64,000 bases of DNA from assembly GCF_000799715.1 (NCBI RefSeq), contig NZ_JUHG01000004.1, positions 1-64,000 on the forward strand, in the 5' to 3' direction. The notes under the pieces were generated by a model, which did no database searches, was not told the DNA's origin, and saw only the letters and a list, made by a program, of their open reading frames with translations. Positions 40,867-51,717 of this stretch are shown here, piece by piece (within the stretch, counting starts at the first letter, position 1; each line of letters starts with the position of its first letter). The position numbers and the translations under genes were made by a program. Source of the DNA: Martinezella rhizogenes (lineage in GTDB: Bacteria; Pseudomonadota; Alphaproteobacteria; Rhizobiales; Rhizobiaceae).

Positions 40867-41286
40867 TTATCGGTTTTCGTCGGTATCGGTGTCGTCGTTC
40901 TTGAGATCGCGCTGGACCTCCGGCGAACGCAGCAGCGCATCGATCTTCTTGTAGTTGTCGAAGCTGGTATCGTCTTTGAAGCGGATTTCCGGCATGAATT
41001 TCATCTGCCGAAGATGCTGCCCGAGGCGGCCGCGAATATATTTGCTGTGACGATTGAGTGTATCGATGATGATGTCGTGATCCGCAACGCCAAGCGGCGT
41101 CACAAACGCGGTTGCGACCTTCAGATCCGGCGACATGCGCACTTCGGAGATGGAGATCACGGTGCGCTCGAGCAGGTCGTCGCGCACTTCACCGCGCTGC
41201 AGGACCTGCGTGATCGCCGCGCGCACTTGTTCACCGACGCGAAGCATACGCTGCGAAGGCGCGGAAAAAGTTGGTCGTGTTGCCAT
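40867..41286 (-). CDS. rbfA: Ribosome-binding factor A
   Basis: A 139-residue KH-like factor for late 30S maturation and 16S 5'-end processing. The KH-fold segment [20 protein letters not shown] and [19 protein letters not shown] match the family. An acidic tail ([10 protein letters not shown]) closes it. I start at ATG 41286 (MATRPTFS); upstream in-frame codons belong to the spacer after infB. Confidence 0.95.
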   Translation of the reverse strand: MATRPTFSAPSQRMLRVGEQVRAAITQVLQRGEVRDDLLERTVISISEVRMSPDLKVATAFVTPLGVADHDIIIDTLNRHSKYIRGRLGQHLRQMKFMPEIRFKDDTSFDNYKKIDALLRSPEVQRDLKNDDTDTDENR

Positions 41287-41361
41287 TTGCTTTGGTCCCA
41301 AAAGGTTCGGGCGCCGGACTGCATGTTCCGGCGCCCGTTCCATTGTTTCAACTTCGCGCTT

Positions 41362-44076
41362 TTACAGCGTGCGGGTGATGTGCTCGACGCGGAAGCATTC
41401 GATCGTATCGCCGGCGCGGATGTCTTCGTAGTTCTCGAAGGCCATACCGCATTCCTGGCCGACGTTGACTTCCGAGACTTCGTCCTTGAAGCGCTTGAGT
41501 GTCTTGAGCTTGCCTTCGTGGATGACGACATTGTCGCGCACCAGGCGGACGCCGACGCCACGTTCGACCTTGCCTTCGGTGACGCGGCAACCCGCGACCT
41601 TGCCGACCTTCGTGATGTTGAACACCTCGAGGATTTCTGCGTTGCCGAGGAAGGTTTCGCGACGTTCCGGAGAGAGCAGGCCCGACATCGCTGCCTTCAC
41701 GTCATCCACCAGATCGTAGATGATGTTGTAGTAGCGGATTTCGATGCCTTCGCGCTCGGCGAGCGTACGAGCCTGCGAGTTGGCGCGGACGTTGAAGCCG
41801 ATGATCGCCGCGTCGGATGCTCCGGCCAGCGAGATATCGGATTCGGTGACACCGCCGACGCCGGAATGCACGATGCGAGCACGAACCTCGTCGGTGCCGA
41901 GCTTCTCCAGCGCGCCGGCAATGGCTTCGATCGAGCCCTGCACGTCGCCCTTGATGACCAGCGGGAATTCCTTGGTGCCCGTGTTCTGCAGCGTCATCAT
42001 CATCTGTTCCAGCGAACCGCGCTGGACGGACTGACGGGCAGCCGCCTTGTCGCGGGTCAGGCGCTGACGATACTCCGAGATTTCACGAGCACGGCTTTCG
42101 CTCTCAACGACGGCGAACTTGTCGCCGGCCAGCGGTGCACCCGAAAGGCCGAGGACCTCGACCGGAGTGGCCGGACCGGCTTCCTTCACATGTTCGCCCT
42201 TGTCATTGACCAGAGCGCGCACGCGGCCCCACTGATCGCCAGCAACGACGATCTGGCCCGGGCGCAACGTGCCCTTCTGGATGAGGACGGTGGCAACGGA
42301 GCCACGACCACGATCGAGCTGGGCTTCGATGACGGTGCCCTCGGCCGTGCGGTTCGGATTGGCCTTGAGATCAAGGATTTCCGCCTGCAACAGGATGGCT
42401 TCGAGCAGCTTGTCGAGGTTGGTGCGGTTCTTCGCGGACACTTCCACGTCGAGCACTTCACCGCCCATGGTTTCGACGAAGACTTCGTGCTGCAGCAGCT
42501 GGTTGCGAACCTTCTGCGGATCGGCGGACGGCTTGTCGACCTTGTTGATCGCAACGATGATCGGAACGCCGGCAGCCTTCGCATGGTTGATCGATTCGAT
42601 CGTCTGCGGCATCACGCTGTCGTCGGCCGCAACCACCAGAATGGCGATATCGGTCGCCTGGGCGCCACGGGCACGCATCGCCGTGAAGGCGGCGTGGCCC
42701 GGGGTGTCGATGAAGGTGATCTTGTGACCGTTCTGCTCGACCTGGTAGGCGCCGATATGCTGAGTAATGCCACCGGCTTCGCCGGCCACCACATTGGCGT
42801 GGCGGATGGCGTCGAGCAGCGAGGTCTTGCCGTGGTCGACGTGACCCATGATGGTGACGACGGGCGGACGGGAAACCAGTTCGCCGTCTTCGTCGCCAAC
42901 ATTGAAGATGCCAAGTTCGACGTCGGATTCCGAAACGCGCTTGACCGTGTGGCCGAATTCAGCGGCGATGAGTTCTGCCAGATCGGCGTCGATGACGTCG
43001 CCCGGCTTCATCATCTGGCCTTCCTTCATCAGGAACTTGATGACGTCGACGGCACGTTCGGACATGCGCTGCGACAGTTCCTGGATGGTGATGGTTTCCG
43101 GCAGCACGACTTCACGCGTGATCTTCTCGCGCGTTTCCTGCATCTGGCTGCGGCGGAACTTTTCCTGGCGGCGGCGCATGGCCGACAGCGAGCGACCACG
43201 GGCGCTGCCGTCTTCGTCGACATTGGCGGTCGTGACCGTCAGCTTGCCACGGCGGCGCTCTTCGTCCGTCTTCGGACGAGTGGTGACCGGCTTTGCCGGT
43301 TCCGGACGCACGACCTTGCCGCGAGCGGGGGCACCGCCGCGCGGCGGACCGCGATCGGTTTCTTCTTCATTGACCCGGCGGCGATTGGCCGGTGCCTCAG
43401 CGGCGGGAGCGCCTGGGCGCGCAGGCTGCGGAGCAGCATCCGGACGACGGGCTACGACCGGAGCCGCCTGGGTTGCGGGCTGCGCTGCTTCCACCGGCGC
43501 AGGTGCTTCGACCTTGGGTTCGAGGGCGCGAGCGGCCTCTTCCTCGGCGCGACGGGCGGCTTCAGCCTGCTCGACGATACGGCGGGCGGCGTCTTCCTCG
43601 GCGCGGCGGGCTTCGTCCTCGGCGCGACGAACCGCATCGGCGGCATCACGGATCTGGGCTTCTGCGAGCGCGCGGCGGCGCGCATCCATTTCGCCAGCCG
43701 ACAGATGGTTCAGAACCACTGGTCGCGACGAACGTTCCTGCTGCGGGCGCGGTTGGTTGTTCTGGTTGGATTGCGGCGGCCGCTGCTGCTGCTGGCCACC
43801 CGGCTGATGAATGCGCGGAGCCGGCTGCGGCGGGCGCGGCGGCTGCGGCGTCGGTTCCGCGACGCGGGTCACGGATGGCGCCGCGGCAGCTGCCGTCGTC
43901 GGCTTTTCGTCTTCTGGGCGTAGCGGACGGCGCTTGCGGGTCTCAACCACGACCGCCTTGGTGCGACCGCGGCCCATATCCTGGCGCACGGTGCCCTGGT
44001 TCACGCCTGAAGGCTTCAAGGTGAGGGTCTTCTTACCCGATGCACTCAGCGTCTTGTCGTCTTGATTGTCGGTCAT
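41362..44076 (-). CDS. infB: Translation initiation factor IF-2
   Basis: 904 residues. A long N-terminal region is Pro/Arg/Gln-rich then Ala/Glu/Arg-rich (residues ~60-230, a probable charged helix such as [18 protein letters not shown]), followed by the IF2-N part. The G domain starts near residue 405 with [15 protein letters not shown], then [12 protein letters not shown] and NKVDKP. It is a GTPase that brings initiator tRNA to the 30S subunit. It follows ylxR after about 100 bases in the rimP-nusA-ylxR-infB-rbfA-truB series. Confidence 0.97.
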   Translation of the reverse strand: MTDNQDDKTLSASGKKTLTLKPSGVNQGTVRQDMGRGRTKAVVVETRKRRPLRPEDEKPTTAAAAAPSVTRVAEPTPQPPRPPQPAPRIHQPGGQQQQRPPQSNQNNQPRPQQERSSRPVVLNHLSAGEMDARRRALAEAQIRDAADAVRRAEDEARRAEEDAARRIVEQAEAARRAEEEAARALEPKVEAPAPVEAAQPATQAAPVVARRPDAAPQPARPGAPAAEAPANRRRVNEEETDRGPPRGGAPARGKVVRPEPAKPVTTRPKTDEERRRGKLTVTTANVDEDGSARGRSLSAMRRRQEKFRRSQMQETREKITREVVLPETITIQELSQRMSERAVDVIKFLMKEGQMMKPGDVIDADLAELIAAEFGHTVKRVSESDVELGIFNVGDEDGELVSRPPVVTIMGHVDHGKTSLLDAIRHANVVAGEAGGITQHIGAYQVEQNGHKITFIDTPGHAAFTAMRARGAQATDIAILVVAADDSVMPQTIESINHAKAAGVPIIVAINKVDKPSADPQKVRNQLLQHEVFVETMGGEVLDVEVSAKNRTNLDKLLEAILLQAEILDLKANPNRTAEGTVIEAQLDRGRGSVATVLIQKGTLRPGQIVVAGDQWGRVRALVNDKGEHVKEAGPATPVEVLGLSGAPLAGDKFAVVESESRAREISEYRQRLTRDKAAARQSVQRGSLEQMMMTLQNTGTKEFPLVIKGDVQGSIEAIAGALEKLGTDEVRARIVHSGVGGVTESDISLAGASDAAIIGFNVRANSQARTLAEREGIEIRYYNIIYDLVDDVKAAMSGLLSPERRETFLGNAEILEVFNITKVGKVAGCRVTEGKVERGVGVRLVRDNVVIHEGKLKTLKRFKDEVSEVNVGQECGMAFENYEDIRAGDTIECFRVEHITRTL

Positions 44077-44178
44077 TCCGTTCCCGTTCCTTCGGACAGG
44101 GCCTCGGAAACGTCCGTCAGACCCTGTCGTTCAATGCATGTACCTTAATGAGGCGTCCGGTATCGACCGGTGACCGCG

Positions 44179-44868
44179 TCATTGTTTTCGCCGGCCAGCG
44201 CCGCCCGTTGCCCGGGACTGACCGCCATTGCGGTACCGTTCGAGCAGGTTTGCGCGCTTCACTACACCCTGACCCGCCCGCCCTGCAAGCGCTGCGGCAT
44301 GGATAAAAGCGTTCTGGCCCATCAGTTCTTCCATTTCCGCTTCCGTGAAGACACGGAATGACGGTATTTCCTTTTCGGTCTCCATCCCGAGATGCCAGGC
44401 CTTTCGGGCCTGGTCGATCTTGCGAACGCCGTCGGCTGCGGCATCGATCGCGTGGAACACGGCAAGTGCCGATCCGTTGCGAACGGAGCCATCGACCTTC
44501 GACGAGCCATTGACGAACTGGCTCGCTTTGCGCGCCATGTGCATCATCCCGGCAAGCTGCACCACAAGAAGGCGGTCGACGGTGGCGCCGAGATCGCTCG
44601 GTGCCGTCACCTCCGCCTTCAGGGCGCGGGCAAACAGTTTCTTCGCCACTGCCTTGTCCACAAGTGCCCGGTCGAGCTTGACCCAGCAGCCGCGTCCCGG
44701 CAGCTGCCGCTTCAGATCGGGAACTATGGTCCCGTCCGGAGCGGCGACGAAGCGGATCAGCTCATCCGGCGATCCGCTTTCGCGTGTTACGATGCACATG
44801 CGTCCGTTCACGTCGTCCCCGAGATCGTCGTTCTCAGGTAGCGTATTCGGCCCTTCGGTGCTCGTCAT
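44179..44868 (-). CDS. ylxR: YlxR (DUF448) domain protein with C-terminal L7Ae-like domain
   Basis: 229 residues. The first ~90 form a YlxR domain: RMCIVTRESGSPDELIRFV, then RQLPGRGCWV. The remainder (~95-190) resembles an L7Ae-like RNA-binding fold (LLVVQLAGMMHMARKASQFV), a fusion common in alphaproteobacteria. It probably binds RNA in transcription or translation. Its ATG overlaps the nusA stop by 4 bases (44865-44868), so it is translationally coupled to nusA. Confidence 0.9.
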   Translation of the reverse strand: MTSTEGPNTLPENDDLGDDVNGRMCIVTRESGSPDELIRFVAAPDGTIVPDLKRQLPGRGCWVKLDRALVDKAVAKKLFARALKAEVTAPSDLGATVDRLLVVQLAGMMHMARKASQFVNGSSKVDGSVRNGSALAVFHAIDAAADGVRKIDQARKAWHLGMETEKEIPSFRVFTEAEMEELMGQNAFIHAAALAGRAGQGVVKRANLLERYRNGGQSRATGGAGRRKQ

Positions 44869-46469
44869 GCTTCTTGCTCGGTCTCATCCTCCGCGACCTC
44901 TTCGGTCTCGGTGGCGAGATCGGCTTCGGTGATCCAGCCGGCCGACAGGCGAGCCTGTACGATCATCTGCTCGGCTTCGACGCGCGAGACTTCGAGCTTG
45001 GAGAACAGGCCTTCGAACTTCTTCGTTTCGCCGTTCTTGCGCTCGCTCCAGCCAACGAGGTCGTCGGCGGCGCAGCCGGCGAAGTCCTCAATCGTCTTGA
45101 TGCCGTCCTCACCGAGGGCGACCATCATCTGCGCGGTCATGCCGTTGATCTCACGCAGTTCGTCGGCAACGCCGAGCGCCTTGCGCTTCTCGTCCATTTC
45201 AGCTTCCAGGCGCTCCAGATATTCGCGGGCGCGGGTCTGGATTTCCTGGGCTGTGTCTTCGTCGAAACCATCGATGGAAGCGATTTCGTCGAGTTCGACG
45301 TAAGCCAGTTCCTCGACGGCGGCAAAGCCTTCCGAGGCCAGAACCTGGCCGACCATTTCGTCAACGTCGAGCGCGTCCATGAACAGGTTGGTGCGCTCGT
45401 TGAATTCCTTCTGACGGCGCTCGGACTCTTCCGCTTCCGTCATGATGTCGATGTCCCAGCCGGTCAGCTGCGAAGCGAGGCGGACGTTCTGGCCGCGGCG
45501 GCCGATGGCCAGCGACAGCTGTTCGTCCGGAACCACGACTTCGATGCGCTCGGCATCTTCATCGAGAACGACCTTGGACACCTCAGCCGGCTGCAACGCG
45601 TTGACGACGAAGTTCGCCGGCTCGTTGGACCACGGAATGATGTCGATCTTTTCACCCTGCAACTCGGCGACGACGGCCTGAACGCGCGAACCGCGCATAC
45701 CGACGCAGGCGCCGACCGGATCGATCGACGAGTCGTTCGAAATGACGGCGATCTTGGCGCGCGAGCCCGGATCGCGGGCAACCGACTTCACCTGGATGAT
45801 GCCGTCGTAGATTTCAGGCACTTCCATGGTGAAGAGCTTGACCATGAACTGCGGATGCGTGCGCGACAGGAAGATCTGCGGGCCGCGCTGTTCGCGGCGC
45901 ACGTCGTAAACGTAAGCGCGAACGCGGTCGCCGTAGCGGAAGTTCTCGCGCGGGATCATTTCGTCGCGGCGGATAATGCCTTCGCCACGGCCGAGATCGA
46001 CGATGACGTTGCCGTATTCGACGCGCTTGACGGTGCCGTTGACGATTTCGCCAACGCGATCCTTGAATTCGTCGAACTGGCGGTCACGCTCGGCTTCGCG
46101 CACTTTCTGCACGATGACCTGCTTGGCCGACTGGGCGGCGATACGGCCGAAATCCATCGGCGGCAGCGGATCGGCGATGAAGTCGCCAAGGGCTGCATCC
46201 GGGTTGCGGTCGCGGGCCAGTTCCAGCGGGATCTGCGTAGAATAGTCCTCGGCCTTTTCGACAACTTCGAGCAGGCGTTGCAGACGGATTTCGCCGGTCT
46301 TCGGATTGATGTCGGCGCGGATGTTCGATTCCGTGCCGTAACGCGAGCGCGCGGCCTTCTGGATCGCGTCCGCCATCGCGGCAAGCACGATCTCGCGGTC
46401 GATGACCTTTTCGCGCGCCACTGCATCTGCGATCTGCAGAAGTTCTAGCCGGTTCGCACTGACTGCCAT
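44865..46469 (-). CDS. nusA: Transcription termination/antitermination factor NusA
   Basis: A 534-residue RNA polymerase-binding factor. In order: an N-terminal polymerase-binding domain, an S1 domain ([17 protein letters not shown]), two KH domains ([20 protein letters not shown] and [20 protein letters not shown]), two helix-hairpin-helix repeats near residues 360-490, and an acidic tail ([12 protein letters not shown]). It modulates pausing, termination and antitermination. It lies between rimP and ylxR. Confidence 0.97.
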   Translation of the reverse strand: MAVSANRLELLQIADAVAREKVIDREIVLAAMADAIQKAARSRYGTESNIRADINPKTGEIRLQRLLEVVEKAEDYSTQIPLELARDRNPDAALGDFIADPLPPMDFGRIAAQSAKQVIVQKVREAERDRQFDEFKDRVGEIVNGTVKRVEYGNVIVDLGRGEGIIRRDEMIPRENFRYGDRVRAYVYDVRREQRGPQIFLSRTHPQFMVKLFTMEVPEIYDGIIQVKSVARDPGSRAKIAVISNDSSIDPVGACVGMRGSRVQAVVAELQGEKIDIIPWSNEPANFVVNALQPAEVSKVVLDEDAERIEVVVPDEQLSLAIGRRGQNVRLASQLTGWDIDIMTEAEESERRQKEFNERTNLFMDALDVDEMVGQVLASEGFAAVEELAYVELDEIASIDGFDEDTAQEIQTRAREYLERLEAEMDEKRKALGVADELREINGMTAQMMVALGEDGIKTIEDFAGCAADDLVGWSERKNGETKKFEGLFSKLEVSRVEAEQMIVQARLSAGWITEADLATETEEVAEDETEQEA

Positions 46470-46528
46470 GTTTAGTCTCCGTCTTCCTGCCCTGGGGTTC
46501 CCGTCCCGTTAGGCGGTTCGTTGATCGG

Positions 46529-47134
46529 TTATTCTTCTTCGTCCGCTTCGTTCTGGTTCGCAGCCTCGGCCTTGGCCTGCTTGTCGGCGCGCAACGCATC
46601 GCGGATAAGATCGTCCGTCAGGATCAGCTTGGCCTCGGCCAGTGTGCTGAACGGAATGGTGACCTTCGGTTCTTCGCCATAAGCGACCTGATCGCGTTCG
46701 ATCGTGAAACCATCGTCATTGACGTCGGTGATCTTGCCGCGGAACCGCTTGCGGTTATCCACCAGGATCGAGGTCTCGCACTTGACGATGTGGCCGTTCC
46801 AGCGGACGAAATCCGACTTGCGGACCATCGGGCGGTCGATACCAGGCGAAGAGACTTCCAGATGATACGCCTTATCGACCGGATCTTCCACATCCAGCAC
46901 CGGCGAAATCGCCGTTGAGACCGCTTCGCAGCCCTGGACGTTCATGGTGCCGTCGTTGCGCTCGGCCATAACCTGCAATGTCAGGCCGTTCTGGTTCATG
47001 AGGCGAACGCGCACCAGGCGATAGTCCATGCCGACAAGCACGGGCTCGATGATGGCGGCGATGCGCTGGTCAAGGCCGGTTTCGACGATCAGCCGCGGTT
47101 CATTGATATTGTCTGCGTTTGTCACTTCCGACAA
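46529..47134 (-). CDS. rimP: Ribosome maturation factor RimP
   Basis: A 201-residue factor for 30S assembly. It has the conserved [19 protein letters not shown], the [20 protein letters not shown] motif near the middle, and an acidic tail (NQNEADEEE). I start at TTG 47134 (SEVTNADN), 7 bases after GGAG. The frame is open further upstream, but that passes through a terminator hairpin and promoter and is not coding. It is the first gene of the nusA-infB operon. Confidence 0.92.
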   Translation of the reverse strand: MSEVTNADNINEPRLIVETGLDQRIAAIIEPVLVGMDYRLVRVRLMNQNGLTLQVMAERNDGTMNVQGCEAVSTAISPVLDVEDPVDKAYHLEVSSPGIDRPMVRKSDFVRWNGHIVKCETSILVDNRKRFRGKITDVNDDGFTIERDQVAYGEEPKVTIPFSTLAEAKLILTDDLIRDALRADKQAKAEAANQNEADEEE

Positions 47135-47175
47135 GCGTTCACTCCTGCAGGGTGCTGCAATTGGGAGATCGAGGT

Positions 47176-47207
47176 AATAAAAAAGAGCGGGTCCTTGCGG
47201 CCCACTC
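47176..47207 (-). terminator. Terminator-like hairpin in the rimP leader (possible attenuator)
   Basis: On the minus strand GAGTGGGCC and GGACCCGCTC (47207-47185) form a GC-rich stem with a bulged A and a GCAA loop, followed at once by UUUUUUAUU (47184-47176). It is a textbook intrinsic terminator. It lies after a good promoter (47264-47237) and before the rimP start (47134). It can end mltB read-through, but also sits inside the rimP leader. Confidence 0.75.
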
Positions 47208-47236
47208 CTCATCACACGATCAAGAATTTGAAGCGG

Positions 47237-47264
47237 ATATAATCCCGTTCCCGCCAAATTGCAA
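47237..47264 (-). promoter_or_regulatory. Putative promoter of the rimP-nusA-infB operon
   Basis: On the minus strand, TTGCAA (47264-47259) and TTATAT (47242-47237) are 16 bases apart. The expected transcript start near 47230 gives a leader of about 95 bases, including the terminator-like hairpin. Confidence 0.55.
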
Positions 47265-47294
47265 GATGTTCGCGCAGGTAGCTTGCTCTCTCGC

Positions 47295-48551
47295 CTATTT
47301 CAGCACGCCAAGCATCGAGCTGTCGGGATAGCAGGTCGGCTTCATACCACTCTTTTCCTGCCACTGGCCGATCGACCGCCGCGTCTTGTAGCCCGGCAAG
47401 CCGTCGGTGCCGCCGACGTCGTAGCCCTTGCGTTCCAAAGTCTTCTGCATGCCGGCGACATCGGAGCGCAGCATCTTGCCGACATCGCCCCAGGGGCCCT
47501 GGAAAGCGCCGGAGCCATAGGCGATGCGGTCGGCGAGATTGCCGATATAGAGGCCGTAGAGGTCGGAATTATTATATTCCTTGATGGTGTAGAAATTCGG
47601 CGTGACGATGAATTCCGGCCCGTCGCGGCCGGCCGGCACCAGCATCATGCCGCCGGCGCGCAGTTCGTCGGAGGGAAATGCCTTGCCGGCGATCCTGGCG
47701 ATCCCGAGCGACGTCCATTGCGAAATCGGCTTGGCGAGATCAGGCCCTTCCTGCGCGCAGGAAACATTGGCCGGGATCGTCACTTCATAACCCCAGCCGC
47801 GGCCGCGCTGCCAGCCTTTCTGCACCAGATAGTTGGCGATGGAGGCAAGCGTATCCGGCACGGAGGTCCAGATGTTGCGGTGGCCGTCACCGTCGAAATC
47901 GACCGCATATTTCAGATAGCTGGTCGGCATGAACTGCGGCTGGCCGAGTGCGCCGGCCCAGGACCCCAGGAGCTGATCGGGCGCAACGTCGCCATGCTCG
48001 AGGATGCGCAGACCGGCAATCAGCTCGGTGCGGAACATGTCTTTGCGGGTCGACATGAAGGCCTTGGTCGCGAGCACCTGCACCGCCGAGTTCGGCAGTT
48101 TTGCTGCGCCAAAGCCGGTCTCGCGGCCCCAGATGGCAAGCAGGATCGGACCGGGCACGCCATAGACCTTCTCGATCCTTTTCAGCGCCGGGCCATATTG
48201 CGAGGCGAAGCTGCGCCCGGTCACCGCCAGCCTCTGCAACCGTCCCTCGTTGAAGTAGGGCGCGGGGGAGGAAAACTCCGCCTGGGTCTGTTTCTGCTCC
48301 TTGGGCTTCGGAAAGCCGGGTGGGGCGAGGTCGGGCAGGCTCCAGTTCAGCGCCACGCCGGCAAAGGCGGCCCGGAAGGTCTTGTCGGAAATGCCGTCTT
48401 TTTTTGCTTCGGGCCAGAGATCCCTTTGGATCCAAGTCTGGAACTGCGCCTCGACATCGGCCTTGGAGGCGGCGAAGGCGGGGAGGGGAAGGAGAGCGAG
48501 AAGGAGGATAAGTAGGTGTAGAATATGCCGAGAGATACCCCCCTCTGTCAC
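47295..48551 (-). CDS. Lytic murein transglycosylase (MltB-like) with peptidoglycan-binding domain
   Basis: About 418 residues. A hydrophobic signal segment ([19 protein letters not shown]) comes first. The SLT-type catalytic domain follows, with the catalytic Glu in [14 protein letters not shown] and the family segment [17 protein letters not shown]-terminal PG_binding_1 domain ([40 protein letters not shown]) ends it. It cleaves the glycan strand to anhydro-muropeptides in the periplasm. No ATG lies close to the signal peptide: the likely start, GTG 48551, is inside a repeat element, and an ATG at 48602 would add 17 mostly repeat-coded residues. Confidence 0.88.
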   Translation of the reverse strand: MTEGGISRHILHLLILLLALLPLPAFAASKADVEAQFQTWIQRDLWPEAKKDGISDKTFRAAFAGVALNWSLPDLAPPGFPKPKEQKQTQAEFSSPAPYFNEGRLQRLAVTGRSFASQYGPALKRIEKVYGVPGPILLAIWGRETGFGAAKLPNSAVQVLATKAFMSTRKDMFRTELIAGLRILEHGDVAPDQLLGSWAGALGQPQFMPTSYLKYAVDFDGDGHRNIWTSVPDTLASIANYLVQKGWQRGRGWGYEVTIPANVSCAQEGPDLAKPISQWTSLGIARIAGKAFPSDELRAGGMMLVPAGRDGPEFIVTPNFYTIKEYNNSDLYGLYIGNLADRIAYGSGAFQGPWGDVGKMLRSDVAGMQKTLERKGYDVGGTDGLPGYKTRRSIGQWQEKSGMKPTCYPDSSMLGVLK

Positions 48552-48723
48552 TGACGTGACATCTCCCCCACAAGGGGGGAGATTGTGGGCGGCATGCTTC
48601 ATGCCATATCGACGGCCCGAAGTTGCTGTGAATTCAGTGGTTGATTGTTTGGCGAGGACAGCACCACAGGTTACCGATCTCCCCCCTTGTGGGGGAGATG
48701 TCACGAAGTGACAGAGGGGGGTA
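48536..48723. repeat. Inverted pair of rhizobial-type intergenic repeats
   Basis: A 47-48-base unit occurs twice in opposite orientation, at 48536-48583 and 48677-48723, differing by only a few bases. Each copy contains a hairpin of C6-CTTG-G5 type and a small TCACG/GTGAC palindrome. The 93 bases between them carry no gene. The composition matches the short palindromic intergenic elements (RIME-like) of rhizobia. The left copy supplies the apparent start of the transglycosylase gene. Confidence 0.8.
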
Positions 48724-48759
48724 CGCACTCTCCTCATACGCAATCCTTTATTGTAGCAA

Positions 48760-49365
48760 TCAAATCGCCGTCCGCGCCCGCAAGGCTGCCGTCAGCGTGC
48801 CCTCGTCGAGATAGTCGAGCTCGCCGCCGACCGGAACACCGTGCGCCAATCGGGTGATCTTCACCTCCAGGCCGGCGAGCTGGTCGGTTATATAGTGTGC
48901 TGTGGTTTGTCCTTCGACGGTGGCGTTGACGGCGATGATGATTTCGCGGATGCCACCCTCGCCGACGCGCTGGATCAGGCCGCGAATGTTGAGATCGTCG
49001 GGGCCAACGCCGTCGAGTGGTGACAGAACGCCGCCGAGAACATGATAGGCGGCATTCATCGCTGCGGCGCGTTCCAGCGCCCAGAGATCGGCGACATCCT
49101 CAACGACGATGATGATCGCCTGATCGCGGCGGTCGTCGGTGCAGACGGTGCAGGGGTCGACGGTATCGACATTGCCGCAGCGTGAGCAAATCTTCACCTT
49201 GTCATAGGCCTCGCCCATGGCATGGGAGAGGGGGCCGAGCAGCTGATCCTTCTTCTTGATCAGGTGCAATGCGGCGCGGCGCGCCGAGCGCGGGCCAAGG
49301 CCCGGCACCTTCGCCAGCAGCTGGATGAGTTTCTCGATTTCGGGGCCGGTGACTCGCTTTGCCAT
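48760..49365 (-). CDS. recR: Recombination protein RecR
   Basis: A 201-residue protein of RecFOR repair. It has the helix-hairpin-helix [17 protein letters not shown], a four-Cys zinc site ([20 protein letters not shown]) and a Toprim domain ([19 protein letters not shown], then [15 protein letters not shown]). It helps load RecA at gaps. recR usually sits right after dnaX-ybaB; here three genes separate them. Confidence 0.96.
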   Translation of the reverse strand: MAKRVTGPEIEKLIQLLAKVPGLGPRSARRAALHLIKKKDQLLGPLSHAMGEAYDKVKICSRCGNVDTVDPCTVCTDDRRDQAIIIVVEDVADLWALERAAAMNAAYHVLGGVLSPLDGVGPDDLNIRGLIQRVGEGGIREIIIAVNATVEGQTTAHYITDQLAGLEVKITRLAHGVPVGGELDYLDEGTLTAALRARTAI

Positions 49366-49451
49366 GGGAGGCTTTTAGCTCATATGTTTAAGGAACGGAA
49401 TCGCGGAGGGGACGTTCGCCCCATGAAAATTCCGGCCGTCGACACGAGAGC

Positions 49452-50063
49452 TTATCGCATGGCGATGGCGACGGCAGCGCCCGCCATGGTGCCGGCACTG
49501 GCGCGGTTGGCCATCCGCACGGCGCGGCGGCTCTTGAGGAAGCCCCTGGCCTTGGCGGCGAGCATGGCCCAGGACAGATCGATGACGATCAAGACAACGA
49601 ACATCGTCGCTACCAGCTCGGCCCAGCCGGCAAGCGAGACCGCATGGAGGTCGATGATCGAGGGCAGCAACGCCACATAGAACACCATGATCTTCGGATT
49701 GCCCATCGTCACCGTCAGGCCAGCGAAGAAAAGCCTTGCCGGCGACTGCGCCTCCGGAAGCTTTTCTTCCGAGGCATCCGCCGCCGCAAACCACATTTTC
49801 CAGGCGAGATAGAGAAGATAGGCAACGCCCAGCCATTTGATCGCGACGAAGGCCCAGTGGAAGGTTTCGGCGATGGTGGCAAGACCCGCGACCGCGCAGG
49901 TCAGCCAGATAGCTTCACCGATCCACATGGCGGCGAGAAAGGGCAGCACGTCGCGAGCGCCCCTGGTCAGCACGCGCGCGACCAGCGCGGCGATATTGGG
50001 GCCAGGCGATCCGGCCGCGATGAACAGCGCACCGGCGAAAACAAGCAATGTCGTGAGGCTCAT
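49452..50063 (-). CDS. LysE-family amino acid exporter
   Basis: A 203-residue inner-membrane protein with about six hydrophobic segments. It starts MSLTTLLVFAGALFIAAGSPGPN, truncated here to the family hallmark SPGPN, and has GLTVTMGNPKIMVFYVALLP, typical of LysE/RhtB exporters. The substrate is probably an amino acid or related metabolite. I start at ATG 50063; the frame is open upstream but that part runs into the hydrolase gene. The Lrp regulator at 50793 may control it. Confidence 0.9.
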   Translation of the reverse strand: MSLTTLLVFAGALFIAAGSPGPNIAALVARVLTRGARDVLPFLAAMWIGEAIWLTCAVAGLATIAETFHWAFVAIKWLGVAYLLYLAWKMWFAAADASEEKLPEAQSPARLFFAGLTVTMGNPKIMVFYVALLPSIIDLHAVSLAGWAELVATMFVVLIVIDLSWAMLAAKARGFLKSRRAVRMANRASAGTMAGAAVAIAMR

Positions 50064-50143
50064 CACGTTCTTCCGATCAAGACGAAAAGGATGCCGAGAC
50101 ATAGCATCCCGCCGCCTGTTTTCCAAACGGATCGCGTGGCCCG

Positions 50144-50680
50144 TCAGCCGATTCGGGCGCGGAAGCGCTCGAACAGCGCCCGACCCTCCGGCCAATCACC
50201 AAGTCCCGAGCCGACATTGATGTGGCCGAGCGGGCCGACATCGACAAGCTCGCTGCCCCAGACGGAGGCGCTTTCCTTGGCATAGTCGAACGGGCCATAG
50301 GGATCGTCGGTGCTGGCGACGAGCACGGAAGGAAACGGCAGCCGTCGGCGCGGCGGATTGGCGAAGCTGGGAGCTTCACCCAGATAGATCTCTCCCGTCG
50401 GGTCCGGCACCGCGACGAGAAACGCGCCGAGGATTTGCGTTTTCGCGGAAACCGCCCAATGCGCGATGAACTGGCAGGCAAGGCTGTGGCCGACAAGGAT
50501 CGGCGGCGTCTTCGCCCTTCCGATTTCCCGATCGAGCGCGGCGATCCAGTCCGAAAGCTCCGGCCTGTCCCAGCTCGCCGGTTGAAACCGGCGCATTCGC
50601 GGGTCCTGCCGTTCCCACAAGGTTTGCCAATGGTCTTCTCCGGACCCGCCAAGGCCGGGCAGGATGATGATATCGCTCAT
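50144..50680 (-). CDS. RBBP9/YdeN-family serine hydrolase
   Basis: A 178-residue small alpha/beta hydrolase. It begins SDIIILPGLGGSGEDHWQ. The nucleophile motif is VGHSLACQF with Ser, the Asp is in ASTDDPYGPFDYA and the His is in GPLGHINVGSGLG. The function is unknown in most bacteria. I start at ATG 50680 after GAGAGGAAAG. It is divergent from the Lrp gene with 112 bases between starts, and precedes the LysE gene by 80 bases, so the two may form an Lrp-regulated pair. Confidence 0.88.
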   Translation of the reverse strand: MSDIIILPGLGGSGEDHWQTLWERQDPRMRRFQPASWDRPELSDWIAALDREIGRAKTPPILVGHSLACQFIAHWAVSAKTQILGAFLVAVPDPTGEIYLGEAPSFANPPRRRLPFPSVLVASTDDPYGPFDYAKESASVWGSELVDVGPLGHINVGSGLGDWPEGRALFERFRARIG

Positions 50681-50792
50681 ATCTTTCCTCTCGCAGTTTG
50701 TTGACGTGGGAAATTTGACATGGCGCTTCGGTCGTTGACATTGCAAACCATCGGAGAAAAATTGGTCATACCGATGAATTGAAGGTTCAAAC

Positions 50793-51266
50793 ATGGAAAG
50801 CTTCGAGAGAGACCTGGATCCGACCGATCTATCGATGATCGAGATCCTGCAAGCGGATGGGCGGATTTCCGTATCGGAACTCGGCCGTCGCGTCGGGCTG
50901 TCGCAGCCGGCCGCGTCCGAACGCCTGAAGCGGCTGGAGGAGCGCGGCATCATCGCCGGCTACCGCGCCATCGTCGATCCCGCCGCCGTCGGTCTCGGCA
51001 TGATGGCCGTCATCCGGCTCAGGACGACGCATGAGTATATCCGCCCCTATTTGAAGCAGTTTTCGGAAATGCCGGAGATCATCGAGGTCCTGCGGCTGAC
51101 AGGCGAAGATTGTTTCCTGCTCAAGGTGCTGGTGCCGTCGCCTGCCGACCTTGAAACCATCGTCGACACCATCGCCCGGCATGGCGCCGTGACGACATCG
51201 CTGGTGCTGCGGAACGAGCCGGCGAAACCGATCGGCCGCGAACTCATCCGCAAGACGGCGCGCTAA
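50793..51266 (+). CDS. Lrp/AsnC-family transcriptional regulator
   Basis: A 157-residue regulator with an N-terminal helix-turn-helix (LQADGRISVSELGRRVGL, QPAASERLKRLEERGIIAGY) and a C-terminal RAM ligand-binding domain (GLGMMAVIRLRTTHEYIRPY, LTGEDCFLLKVLVPS). Proteins of this kind respond to amino acids and often control LysE-type exporters. Divergence from the hydrolase-LysE pair fits that role. Confidence 0.93.
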   Translation: MESFERDLDPTDLSMIEILQADGRISVSELGRRVGLSQPAASERLKRLEERGIIAGYRAIVDPAAVGLGMMAVIRLRTTHEYIRPYLKQFSEMPEIIEVLRLTGEDCFLLKVLVPSPADLETIVDTIARHGAVTTSLVLRNEPAKPIGRELIRKTAR

Positions 51267-51287
51267 ACCGCTTCGGAAGAGTGCTTA

Positions 51288-51611
51288 TCAGAAAGGCATC
51301 TTGAAGCCGGGCGGGATCGGCAGGCCGGCGGTGAGTTCGCGGGTCTTTTCGGCGGTGATCGCCTCGGCCTTGTCCTGGGCGTCCTTGTTGGCGGCGACGA
51401 TCAGGTCCTCGAGGATTTCGACGTCGTCTTCCTTGAAGAGCGACGGATCGATCTTGATGCCCAGCATCAGACCCTTGCCGTTGACGGTGACGGTGACGAG
51501 GCCGCCGCCTGCCTTGCCTTCGACGCGGATGTCGGCGATCTCAGCCTGCATCTTCTCCATCTTGGCCTGCATTTCTTTCACTTTACCCATCATGCCCATG
51601 ATGTCGCGCAT
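51288..51611 (-). CDS. ybaB: YbaB/EbfC nucleoid-associated protein
   Basis: A 107-residue DNA-binding protein that starts [20 protein letters not shown], with a charged helical N-terminus and the conserved [20 protein letters not shown]. It forms tweezer-like dimers on DNA. I start at ATG 51611 (MRDIMG). It follows dnaX after about 106 bases, the usual dnaX-ybaB linkage. Confidence 0.95.
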   Translation of the reverse strand: MRDIMGMMGKVKEMQAKMEKMQAEIADIRVEGKAGGGLVTVTVNGKGLMLGIKIDPSLFKEDDVEILEDLIVAANKDAQDKAEAITAEKTRELTAGLPIPPGFKMPF

Positions 51612-51717
51612 CGTCGCTCGTCCTTCTGCCGCGTCTTTCATTATGATTTAGTACAATATGTTTCGAAAGCCACCCAGCAGATTTTGCCGCGCGGCTGTTC
51701 GATTCCGCACCGTACCT

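Noticed and set aside
40561..43923. A 1120-codon open frame on the plus strand opposite truB, rbfA and infB
   Set aside because: It lies wholly antisense to three well-known genes and shows a low-complexity composition typical of GC-rich complementary frames.
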